The position numbers and the translations under genes are program-made. From assembly GCF_950023065.1 (NCBI RefSeq), contig NC_088678.1, positions 20,202,580 to 20,266,579 of the forward strand: a stretch of 64,000 nt of DNA, written 5' to 3'. Below, piece by piece: positions 1 to 10,279 of the stretch. Source of the stretch: Planococcus citri. Lineage: Eukaryota; Arthropoda; Insecta; Hemiptera; Pseudococcidae. The notes beneath the pieces were generated by a model. It saw only the letters and a program-made list of their open reading frames with translations. It did not search any database and was not told the DNA's origin. Positions within the stretch are counted from its first letter, which is position 1, and each line of letters begins with the position of its first letter.

Positions 1-160
1 ATAAATTGTTACGATGAAAAGTCTCTAAAATTGAACAAAACTTTGCGAAAATTGGTGAAAATCTAACAAGATCACTAAAGATGATCGAAAAATTGAAATA
101 CGAGTAATAAGAATTAATATTTCGACGAAAATGTATTTTTATATTTTTTAGCATTGTTGA
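1..160. repeat. Edge of degenerate AT-rich repeat
   Basis: AT-rich sequence with phrases such as 'aaaattggtgaaaa' and 'atttcgacgaaaatg' that recur at 2071-2760 and throughout 38080-41600. It is interrupted at 161 by the foldback element and resumes after 2070, so the foldback element was probably inserted into it. It is likely intron of the gamma-tubulin complex gene. No exon is seen. Confidence 0.5.
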
Positions 161-2070
161 TAGTCGGGGAGCGCGCATAAGGATCAATTGCACCCCCCTG
201 CCGATCATCTGCGACAACTTTTTCCTTAAAGGGGGAGTCCTAAGGAACATTTCTAGCCCTTGTCCTAAAAAAAAGTGGCCCTACTTACAAAATGGCGGCC
301 ACATTGATTGACAGGTCAGCCGAAATCGCAGATTTTGCATTCCAACACAAGACTGGCATTAAATTTTTTAAACGCTACAAAAGTAGATCGAAAGAGCAGG
401 CAAAAATTCATCACCTGTCAAAATTTCAAATGCTAAAGTGCCTTTTTCGATTTTTGGTGAATTTTCAAAAATCAAATTTTGGCCAAAATGTGAGAAAAAA
501 ATCGAAATGTTACCAAGTTGACCTAGGAAGCTGAAATTTGGAATGTACCCTATGTTCGACCTGTCAAATCGATTGGAAACTGTTTCAAACCGTTTTGAGC
601 AGTTCTGGAGCCTTCAGCAGATTTTTGAAACTCGAAATTCCCACAAAATTTCATCAAATGGAGTTGGAAAACCGAAATTCATTCTGCAAACTAATTTCAA
701 TACGCTACGAAGTCAACTGCAGGTGGATTTTAAGTCGTTTTGGAGCCCCCAGCAACCTTTTGAAAATTACTGGAGCCTCCAGTAAATTTTTGAAACTTGA
801 AATTTCCCAAAATTTCATCAAACGGAGATGGAAAGCCGAAATTCATTCTGCAAACTAATTAATTTTCAATACGCTACAAAGTCGACTGCAGGTGGATTTC
901 AAGTCGATTTGGAGTTCGAAAGAGGCCGGTTGGAACCCCCCCCCCCTCAATCCAAGATCTCAGCTGCCGAAATCGACTTGGTTTTGGAGCCTCCAGAAAT
1001 TTTTTGAAAATTACTGGAGCCTCCAATGAATTTTGAAACTTGAAATTTCCCCAAAATTTCATCAAATGGAGATGGAGAGCTGAAATTAATTATGCACTCC
1101 AATTTTAACACCCTCTAAAGACGGCTTCAGGTGGGTTCAAGTCATTTTGGAGCCTCCAGCGTCTTTTTAAAAATTACTGGAGCCTCCAGTAGATTTTTGA
1201 AACTTGAAATTTTTCCAAAATTTCATCAAATGGGGTTAGCAAGCCGAAATTTACTTTTCCACCTAATTTCAATACAATATGAAGTCGACTGCATGGTGAT
1301 TTCAAGTGGTTTTGAAGCTTCCAGCTACTTTCTGGAAATTTCAGTTCTCCTAAAAACGCTATGAAACCTTTCAAAAAGTCACTGGAGGCTCCAAAATGAC
1401 TTGAACCCACCTGAAGTCGTCTTCAGGGGGTGTTAAAATTGGAGTGCATAGTTAATTTCAGTTTTCCATCTCCATTTCAAGTTTCAAAAATTTACTGGAG
1501 GCTCCAGTAATTTTCAAAAAATCGCTGGAGGCTCCAAAACGACTTGAAATTTACCTGCAGTCGACTTCATAGCGTATTGAAATTAGCATGCAGAGTTAAT
1601 TTTGGCTTTCCAACTCCATTTGATGAAATTTTGTGGCAATTTCAAGTTTCAAAAATGTACTGGAGACTCTAGAACTACTCAAAATGGGTTGAAACAGTTT
1701 CCAATCGATTTGGGAGGTCAAAAATAGGGTATATCCCAAATTTAAGCTTCCTAGGTCAACTTGGTAAAATTTTGATTTTTGAAAATTCACCAAAAATCGA
1801 AAAAGGCACTTTAGCACTTGAAATTTTGACAGGTGATTATTTTTTGCCTGCTGTTTCGATCTACCTTTGTACGGTTTAAAAAATTTTATGCCATGCCAGT
1901 CCTATGTTGGAATACAAAATCTGTGATTTCGGCTGACCTGTCAATCAAAATGGCCACCATTTTGTAAGTAGGGCCACTTTTTTTTTGAGAACAATGGCTA
2001 GAAATATTCTTTAAGACTCCCGAGGATCAGCAGGGGGATGCGATTGATCCTTATGCGGGCTCCCCGACTA
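161..2070. mobile_element. Foldback element with very long inverted arms
   Basis: The two ends are inverted copies. The left begins TAGTCGGGGAGC and the right ends GCTCCCCGACTA. The match continues inward through 'GTGGCCCTACTTACAAAATGG', 'GATTGACAGGTCAGCCGAAAT' and 'TTTTTCGATTTTTGGTGAAT' with scattered substitutions. The right arm is about 690 bp and the left about 970 bp, because the left arm has tandemly repeated a ~200-bp unit (near 715, 895 and 1130) marked by CTGGAGCCTCCAG. The loop lies near 1170-1380. TA at each outer edge could be a TA target duplication. I see no transposase, so this is non-autonomous. ORFs inside it are not genes. Confidence 0.85.
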
Positions 2071-2243
2071 TGGAGAATTTTCTGTTCAAAATTGAGTCAT
2101 TCATGATGTGAAATTTTTGAAAAAAAAGTGTCTTGTGACCCATCAAAATGGGTTAAAATTTTTAGAGTAATTCAAATATTGTAACGAAAATGATATTTCA
2201 GCATTTTTGAAGAATTTTGAGCTTAAAATTGGTTCATGATTTT

Positions 2244-2280
<37 letters not shown>

Positions 2281-2760
2281 GTCATGTTACCTATTAAAAT
2301 AGGTTAAAATTTCACGATAAATTCAAATATTACGACAAAAATTATTCATGAAAATTTTAAAATGAATTTGAGCCCAAAATTAGGTTATGATTTTCAAAAT
2401 TTTTGAAAAAGTGATCATGTGACTCATCGAAGTGGGTTGAAATTTTGCGATAAATTAGGATATTTCGACAGAAAATGTACTTGAGCATTTTTGAAGAAAT
2501 TTTCGTACAGAAATTCAAATATTCCAAGTCCGACGAAAGTCTATTGAGCATTTTTAAAGAATTTGTTGTTCAAAGTTTGGCCATGTTTGAAAAAAAATTT
2601 CAAAAATTGTCACGTGACCTATCAAGAAAGGTTAAAATTTTCTGAGGAACTGAAATATTGCGACGAAAGTATTCTCTGAGCATTAAAAAAAAAATCAAAC
2701 CCAAAATTAATTGATTCGAAAAAGTGCATGCTTTTTTGATCGAACTTTATCTGGTTCAAA
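2071..2760. repeat. Degenerate ~150-bp AT-rich tandem repeat
   Basis: Successive phrases of the type 'gagcatttttgaagaatttt', 'gtgacctatcaaaatgggtt' and 'aattcaaatatttcgacgaa' recur every ~120-170 bp with heavy divergence. The same family occupies 1-160 and 38080-41600. Located in the intron upstream of the first visible gamma-tubulin complex exon. Confidence 0.6.
2246..2275 (+). repeat. Homopolymer run of 30 T
   Basis: An uninterrupted run of thirty T residues inside the degenerate repeat. It could be the antisense of an old poly(A) tail or simple slippage; no retrocopy is recognised next to it. Confidence 0.9.
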
Positions 2761-2856
2761 TACTTGTTAGCTATTTGGAATACCTCACTTGTTAATCGCG
2801 AATGATATTCATAATTATGGGTACTTTGGTTTACAATTTACTTATTCTTGTTTCAG

Positions 2857-5800
2857 ATTACTATCCTGTATCCATAGCAGATTCAAATCAATATTGAACC
2901 AATCTGAAACACGTATTCTGCTGATAATATTTTTCAAGACTTTCAAAGCCTACGCTGACCTTATCGATAACTGGTTCACTGAGGGCAGACTAGACGACTG
3001 GAAAAACGAATTTTTCATTCGAAGGTCGTTATTAGTCTATAATTTTATTTTAAAAACTTCTCAAGCTATGATAACTACGTGCCATAATTTAAATATGTAC
3101 AAACAGATCAGACGACGAAACGTGTATTGTATTACCTAATTATGCCTCGTCCGTTGCTTCCTATTCCTCGTCATGCGATCAACCAGTATCGTCGTATCAA
3201 ATCTCCGAGTTCTTTTACAAAATCGCTGATCGTCTTATGACTTGCAGTAAGAACATCGACTTTTTATGTAAACTGAATAAAACGAAGCAACTAGAAGAGG
3301 AAATCCTGAAAGAAGGTGAAATTGCACTTCATTAACAAGTTTTTTCGATTAAATTACTCTCCTTATCTAATTCTGTGTGATTTTTTTTAGGAAAATTGAT
3401 CGAAGTACTTGTGAATGAGTTCGTTGGCCGAGTACTTGGTAAATCGTCTTCTTCTTGCCCCACAAAAGACTCGAGTTCAGTTCGTCTGGTCTCAGGAAGT
3501 TCAAAACCATTACCATCGATCCAGTTCCTTTCCAATGATACGATCAGCCCTTATCTAGTCTGCGCTTTTCAAAATACTGTCAATATAAATATCAACTCAA
3601 AGATTTCTAAACCTAAGTAAACATCTCATTTCCATCGTAATTAGTTGGAAATTCTTATGTATATATATTTTTTAATTTTATAGGGATATTTTCGAAGACT
3701 TGAGCAATTTACCAGTAGATTTAGAACTGTACCCGATTGGATCGATAATCGAAGATTCGCTTTATGCGACAATCAATCGTCGTGAATCTGTGATCGTTGA
3801 TCTTTTCAAATCGTCGTTGATTCACGATTACAAATTGTTCGATCATTTACGTACATTGAGTGATCTTTTGCTAATGGATTTGCACGGATTCTGCAACAGA
3901 TTAAATATCAGGGTAAGTAAAGCTAATCTGGAAGGTTTTATGAAGATTTACCACTCTTCTAAGATAGGTATCGATGGTTGTACTTGATATTCAACTTGAA
4001 TGTATATCTTTTACAGCTGGAAAAACGTATCTGGGAAGGCAACCATTTGATGAAGGTATTTTTACACGATGCAGTCGAGTCGAACAAGTTAGCATTCGGT
4101 CATTTGATCCACTTTACTCTAGATCAGCAAGATGAGTATACGGAGAATGTGGACGTTTGTGTTTCCGAAATCATAAAAGTTATCGACTGCGTTCATTTAC
4201 AATACATGGTGAAGTTTTTCGAAAATTACAGTTTCTATTTTCGAGTCTTTTTCGGCTCTAATTTTGTTAATTTTTGATGTGCAGGTTCAATGGCCTATGA
4301 ATATGATATTCAACGATAACGTGATCAAGAATTTTTACGAAAAATTATTTAAATTAGTTCTGAAAGTGAATACAGCTTTTTCTAGCGTTACCAGGTTATA
4401 CTACAAAGGTAATAAAAAATTATTGCGGATGAGCTTTTTGAACGACTATAATTTTCATCCATTTTTATAACATAATTAGATATGTACTAATGTGGGTTCA
4501 AATTTCCAGACATACCGGCTACGAAATTTTTCGTGCTCAGATTCCGTAGAATGCAGATGTTTAGATACTGGGTCGTTCAACTGTTGCATCGAGTTCGAAG
4601 TTATCTTTCATTAATTATATCGCAATGTCTGGATCATAAATTGATTGAAAAAAACATACAGATTGAAACTTTCGGTACCTTACAATCACGTAAGCTGAAG
4701 CATCAGTCACTGAAAACAGACCGTAACAAATGTTCCCCGAGTAATCGATAAGTAATACCTAATCATTTAAACCTTTCTCAGATTACACGAAATATTTGGA
4801 GAACTGCAAGAAAGCTTGTTTAATCAACGCGGAAATTTACGCAGCAATGGAAAACGCTCTAAACAGAGTAAGAATATTTTTACCTAAATAAAACATGTTT
4901 TGAACAGGTACTCTCCGATTTCAACGATACCTACGGAGATAGATCGAAAGAGTATCATGAGCACCAAACTCGCATTAGGATTCCCAACTTGTCGACACCC
5001 TGGGAGTTCACTATCAAGTTCCAAAAGTTCAAAGCCTCCAAGTTTATCGAGCGACGAAATTTTTTTCGACATTTTTTAAAACTCATTATCTAGAAAACGG
5101 CTGAACCAATTTTGATCAAATGTAAAATTTCACTAGTCTGCATGATTCCTACAAAGTACTAATACGAGTCTACGACCCTCAATTTTTAATGAATCATTCA
5201 TAAACGAATTGATTAATTTTTTGAAATAACCATTCGCCAAACGCCAACGAATTGATCAATTCGTTCGCGAATGAGTCAGTTATACGAATCGATTCGTTCG
5301 CGAACGAGTCACTTATACGAATCAATTCGTTCGCGAATGATTCACAAAAAATAATTCAATTCGTTCGTGAATGATTCACCAAAAATTTATTCAATTTGTT
5401 ACCGAACAAGTCACTTACAGGAATCGATTCGTTCGCGAACGAGTCACCTATACTAATCGATTCGTTCGCGAATGATACACAAAGAAAATTCAATTTGTTC
5501 GCGCGAATGATTCACAAAAAATAATTCAATTCGTTTGCGAATGATTCACAAAAAATGATTCAATTCGTTCGTGAATGATTCACCAAAAATTGAGCAAATG
5601 AGACGCCAACGAGAACGAATTGACAGGGCGAATTGATTAATTCGTTCGCGAATGAGTCAGTTATACGAATCGATTCGTTCGCGAATGAGTCACTTATACG
5701 AATCGATTCGTTCGCGAACGAGTCACTTATACGAATCGATTCGTTCGCGAACGAGTCACTTATACGAATCGATTGGTTCACGAACGAGTCACTTATACGA

Positions 5801-7584
5801 TTCAATTCGTTCGCGAATGATTCATAAAAAACAATTCAATTTGTTCTCGAATGATTCACAAAACACGATTCAATTCGTTCGTGAATGATTTACCAAAAAT
5901 GATTCAATTTGTTCGCGAACAAGTCACTTATACGATTCAATTCGTTCGCGAATGATTCATAAAAAACAATTCAATTTGTTCTCGAATGATTCACAAAAAA
6001 TAATTCAATTCGTTCGTGAATGATTCACAAAAAATAATTCAATTCGTTCGCGAACGAGTCACCTATGCGAATCAATTCGTTCGCGAATGATTCACAAAAA
6101 ATGATTCAATTCGTTCTCGAATGATTCACAAAACACGATTCAATTCGTTCGTGAATGATTCACCAAAAATGATTCAATTTGTTCGCGAACAAGTCACTTA
6201 CAGGAATCGATTCGTTCGCGAAGCGCGAACGAGTCACTTATACGAATCAATTCGTTCGCGAATGATTCACAAAAAATAATTCAATTCGTTCGTGAATGAT
6301 TCACAAAAAATAATTCAATTCGTTCGCGAACGAGTCACCTATGCGAATCAATTCGTTCGCGAATGATTCACAAAAAATGATTCAATTCGTTCGCGAATGA
6401 TTCACAAAAAATAATTCAATTCGTTCGTGAATGATTCACCAAAAATTGAGCAAATGAATCGATTCGCTTTCAAATAAATCACCAATACGAATCAATTCGT
6501 TCGCGAATGAATCACAAATCACTAATAGGATACGACCCTCAATTTTTGATGAATCATTCATGAACGAATTGATCAATTCGTTCGCGAATGAGTCACTTGT
6601 ACGAATCGATTCGTTCGCGAATGAGTCACTTATACGAATCGATTCGTTCGCGAACGAGTCACTTAACTATACGAATCGATTCGTTCACGAACGAGTCACT
6701 TATACGATTCAATTCGTTCGCGAATGATTCATAAAAAACAATTCAATTTGTTCTCGAATGATTCACAAAACATGATTCAATTCGTTCGTGAATGATTTAC
6801 CAAAAATGATTCAATTTGTTCGCGAACAAGTCACTTACAGGAATCGATTCGTTCGCGAATGATTCACCAAAAATTAAGCAAATGAATCGATTCGCTCTCA
6901 AATGAGTCATTAATACGAATCGACTCGATTCGTTCGCGAATGATTCTTCAAAAATTGAGTAAATGAATAGATTCGTTCGCAAACGAGTCACTTATACGAA
7001 TCAATTCGTTCGCGAATCATTCACCTACTAATCAGTCGAATGATTCACCAAGAAATCAATCAATTTATTTACTTAATCGTCAATTGTTCGTAAATGATTC
7101 GATTCGATTGTAAACAGATCAATTATTGCTGTAGGTACAAATGTTTCAAAAAAAGTGAATCAATTCGTTTGTAGAAAAATTTTTATTTAAATAAAACATG
7201 TTTGATCTTTCCCATCAGATATGGCAAATTTGCGATCATGTGCGTCTACTGTGGACGAAGAGTACGAAGTTAGCGCTTACAGATCAAGACGTCGGCAAGG
7301 CGGTCGAACTGTACGTTCAATGTTTATGGTATTTTACTCAAGTTCTCGAGAAATTCGCTAAAAAAGGAAAACGAGAGAATAACCCTCGTGAGTAGAACAA
7401 TTTTCAATTCTTAGCTTATTTCATTTGTATAATAATAAACACATTGATTTAACCTTCTTTTTATCTCTTTTCAGTATTCAATTTATGGTCCGATTTGGCC
7501 CATATGATCGAAGTTCACAAATCCACTATCCCTGAGGATTTGCCATTTATTGGAAATACTGCCGAAGAGTCGTTCCAGTGTTGA
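2857..7584 (+). CDS. TUBGCP5: Gamma-tubulin complex component, GCP5-like (3' part)
   Basis: Ten exons: 2857-3024, 3107-3315, 3391-3616, 3684-3912, 4017-4208, 4285-4408, 4510-4689, 4782-4867, 7219-7387 and 7475-7584 (stop TGA). All junctions keep frame and give 563 residues; the first exon starts mid-codon after TTTCAG, so the N-terminus lies outside the window. GCPs build the ring that nucleates microtubules. Visible GCP hallmarks are a 'DNWFTEGRL..NEFFIRR' segment, a 'LELYP' start of the C-terminal domain (near residue 205), 'VQWPMNMIF' (near 342) and 'ATKFFVLRFRRMQMFRYW' (near 385). The ~150-residue spacer between NEFFI and LYP, and an 'MTCSKNIDFL' segment, resemble GCP5 more than GCP4 or GCP6. 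Introns are 67-104 nt except intron 8 (2351 nt), which carries a mobile insertion. The family call is firm; the subtype is inferred from memory of the family. Confidence 0.85.
4885..7203 (-). mobile_element. Mobile palindrome-satellite, copy A, with 16-bp duplication
   Basis: TAAATAAAACATGTTT occurs at 4885-4900 and again at 7188-7203, bracketing 2287 bp of foreign sequence inside intron 8 of the gamma-tubulin gene. Removing the insert and one repeat leaves a 48-nt intron with normal GTAAGA and CATCAG ends. Read on the - strand, the insert starts with a head ('TTGATTCACTTTTTTTGAAA', 'GAATCGAATCATTTACGAAC') that also starts the copies at 51557 and ~62966. It then has the palindrome array, then ~300 bp of unique sequence (4901-5200) not seen in the other copies. 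The head lacks the first ~20 bp present in the other copies, as with 5' truncation. Confidence 0.8.
5212..7060. repeat. Tandem array of TTCGTTCGCGAACGAA palindromes
   Basis: Dozens of near-perfect copies of the 16-bp palindrome every ~33-38 bp, separated by two alternating spacers: 'GAGTCACTTATACGAATC' and 'ATGATTCACAAAAAATAATT'. One spacer type gives a 33-bp period (11 codons), so long spurious reading frames open on both strands. The phrase 'TACGACCCTCAATTTTT' at about 5171 and again near 6532 shows that the array contains an internal duplication. Confidence 0.9.
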
Positions 7585-7680
7585 AAAAATTCCTAAATTA
7601 AAATTTTTTATTATCTAATTAATTTTTTTTTTTATTTCGTGTTTGTCATTTTTAATAAAATTATTGCGTTTTATAAAAAC
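7585..7680 (+). other. TUBGCP5: 3' UTR of the gamma-tubulin complex gene
   Basis: Short AT-rich untranslated tail after the TGA at 7582-7584. It contains the polyadenylation signal listed separately, so the transcript probably ends within ~30 bp of 7660. Confidence 0.7.
7654..7659 (+). terminator. Polyadenylation signal AATAAA
   Basis: Canonical AATAAA 70 bp after the stop codon of the gamma-tubulin complex gene, followed by a T-rich stretch. Confidence 0.75.
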
Positions 7681-7724
7681 TATGTCTTTGTTTAATTTCT
7701 GAATTGTGCTCTCTTATCTCCTCA

Positions 7725-8085
7725 CCACCTGAAGCGCTGCATCATAAATTTTGAACTTTTGAGTACATTTTGTGAGCTTTAGAGAGCTTTTTAGGCTGTA
7801 CGAACGGTTCGAATGAGAGAGTTTTCACATACGGAGAATCCGTTTCTGGTGTTGGTTCTGCCAAAAAGCTCGAAGTTTCCTCAAAAATGAAGCTTTTTTT
7901 CAAAAAAGTTGAGCTTACAGGTGCAAAAAAGCTTGATTGATTGAAATAAATGAGATTGACGTGATCAGCAATGCTTAATTAGTGATAATCGACTATTCGT
8001 ACATCCTATTTGGCTTTCATTCGGCCAAAAAGCTCAATTTTGAGTACAACAAATTTTTGAAAAAAATGAGCAGCGCTTCAGGTGG
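7725..8085. mobile_element. MITE with CCACCTGAAGCGCTGC ends
   Basis: A 361-bp element whose left end, CCACCTGAAGCGCTGC, is the reverse complement of its right end, GCAGCGCTTCAGGTGG. It has no coding capacity. It lies in the short spacer between the 3' ends of the two convergent genes. A related, incomplete copy follows at once. Confidence 0.75.
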
Positions 8086-8112
8086 CAGAAAATGGAACTT
8101 CTTTTGTTATCG

Positions 8113-8450
8113 TCACCGCCTGCAGCGCTGCATAATAAATCTTGAACTTTTGAATCAATTTTGCGAGCTTTAGGGAGCTTTTTACGATGTACGAACTATC
8201 GTTGGAGGGGTTTTCCAACACGGAGAATCCGTTTTCGGTGTTGGTTTTGCCAAAAAGCTCAAAGTTTCCTGGATAACGGAGCTTTTTGTAAAAAAGTTGA
8301 ACTTTCATTGATAAAACAGCCACGCAGATTAAACTAAATGAGCTTTTCGTGATCAGCGATGCAGAATTAGCAATAATCGATTCATCGTACACTCGATTGG
8401 CTTTTTACTAAGGCAAAAAGCTCAATTATGAAAAGTTCATATTTGCTCCT
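8113..8450. mobile_element. Second, end-truncated copy of the same MITE
   Basis: Starts CACCGCCTGCAGCGCTGCAT and follows the first copy through 'CGGAGAATCCG', 'TTGCCAAAAAGCTC' and 'CGTGATCAGC' with moderate divergence. It lacks the terminal GCAGCGC end and fades out near 8450. The head-to-tail order relative to 7725-8085 suggests tandem duplication or insertion side by side. Confidence 0.65.
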
Positions 8451-9860
8451 TAAAGTTGTGAGATCTGCAACCTACTTTCACAAAAAAAATACCAGTAAAA
8501 CACTACAAATACACAAAAACACAATTAAAACGACATTATTTAAAAACAATATATTCTTGTTAATACATAAACAAATTCTTAACCATTAGAAAAAAAAAGA
8601 AAAAACATAATAAATACACAAACGAAAAAAAAAAATTGCACACGGTTTTACAATTTACAACAAATTGCACAAATACAAATTCACAAGAGAAAAAAGCTTC
8701 AATTATACAAAAAAACACACAAACATATTTAAAACAAAAAAAAAGAGAAAAAAGAAGAAAATATAGAGAGAAAATTAAATAAAAATACAGTACAAGTGAA
8801 AAGTATTGCAAGCATAGCACCTTTTAAAATATAGGTATATTGTGGTAATTAAAAAATCAAATCTGCCAAAAAAAAATATTACTGACACTGTAAAAACAAG
8901 AAAAAAACAGAAATGGAACATTTTTCAAAAACAGGTATTGAGATCAGTCATTATAAATACAATGAAAAAAAAAATAGTGTATTTACAATTACATGATCGA
9001 TCAAAAATTCATTTTCAAAACGAAAAAAAAAGAAAGGAATGTTACACTGCGGCAATTTTTTGCGTGTACTTTATAAAATAAGAAAAAAAAAGAGATCACA
9101 GTTAACACAAATTTTAAAAAAAATTAAAAATTATTTAAAAAAAAAATAATAAAACAAAAACCCTTATCAAAAGGGTACCTAAAAACTACAATCCTACTCG
9201 AGTAAATTTAATCTTTAAAAAAAATGTAAATTATTTACATTTTATACAAAAAAAAAAAAAATAAACTCAATTCAACAATAATAGATACACAATCAAAACG
9301 TAACTTTTATATACAAACATTTAAAAAAAATTAAAAATAAAAAAAAATCAATTAGCTTAATAAAATCCATGTCTTAAGAGCGATTCTCAACGCGAAAAAA
9401 AAACAACTAATTAACTAGATTTAATTAATCACTCATCGAGACATAATTTGTTCTAAATTTGGAAAACCCGTTATTTATCGGAATTGGTAACACTGCTTTC
9501 TTTTCGAAGAAAAAAACCACACACGAGCTACCAAATTGTATAAAATTTTCTATCAAAGAAGAAAAAGTAAAAGGAAAAAAATTGTTAATTAATTATTACG
9601 ACCTTTACACAACAATCAGTCTTTCGATTCCACAAAAAAATCAATGAGGAAGTCCCTTTCGGCGAGAAATTATTGAGCAAAGTTAAAATTCGTAAAAATT
9701 TACTCTTAAAACCCTCCGGCTCGACCGGTTCATAGTAGAATAAAAGTATTAAAAAATTTGGCTAAAAAAAAAATAAAATATACTCTAGGTATTTTAACAA
9801 AGAAGGAAGGGTGGGGGGAGGATGGAGTGTGAATATTTTTATAGATTAAAAAATCTAAGG
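8451..9860 (-). other. BCOR: Probable 3' UTR of BCOR, very U-rich
   Basis: Between the BCOR stop (9861) and the MITE pair lies 1.4 kb with many A runs on the + strand, so U runs in the BCOR mRNA. It shows none of the repeat families of the introns. I found no AATAAA on the - strand; ATTAAA variants occur near 9207-9213 and 9420-9425, so the transcript end is not fixed. No protein is supported in it. Confidence 0.45.
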
Positions 9861-10279
9861 TCAACTGAACGACATGGTTAATTTTTGTATATTCAAGGCA
9901 GCTAGTAATTTATCGTTGTATTTGACCATTGTGTACTGGATGGTCTTAGATTTGCTCGTCTTGGGCGAAAATTTATTATCTAAGAAGGAAGCGTATTCGA
10001 CGTTTTCTTCGAATTCGGCTCGAGTGAGTTTTTTGGTGACGTAGTGAGATGCTGAGTTCGAGTCGTGATCTTGTTGCTGTTGTTGGTTCTTTTTAGTGAT
10101 CGAGTCTCGTATCTTTGCGGGTAGATCGGAGCACAGCATCCATAATTCGGGTTCGTTTTTGAACCGGTATAAGGTGGGTAACGGGGTATCGCTGATTTCG
10201 AATTCGAGACTGGTCACGTGATCGGGTGACGAAGACGGAGGGCAATCGGTTAACGGTTCGTAGCCGCAGTTTTCTTCGT
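9861..10279 (-). CDS. BCOR: BCOR exon 12: PUFD domain and stop
   Basis: Starts after TTTAG with two bases that complete a GAC codon, and ends in TGA at 9861-9863 (last residues TMSFS). It encodes residues ~2202-2339. 'LEFEISDTPLPTLYRF' and 'ELWMLCSDLP' align with the human PUFD entry strands, and 'LTRAEFEENVEYASFL' with its later helix. A QQQQQ-containing loop follows the SITKKN stretch and appears to be an insertion in the domain. The domain is the surface that recognises PCGF1. Confidence 0.9.

Noticed and set aside
292..1817. Several short frames within 161-2070
   Set aside because: They lie in the inverted arms of the foldback element and repeat one another; none looks like a transposase.
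4901..5092. A genuine GCP5 exon following exon 8
   Set aside because: It lies inside the insert bounded by the 16-bp repeats, and the exon at 7219 gives the expected GCP C-terminus; kept only as a possible alternative end.
5212..7060. Regularly spaced short repeats resembling a CRISPR array
   Set aside because: Spacers are themselves repeated, the host is eukaryotic with spliced genes, and the block lies within an intron inside a mobile insert with a target duplication.
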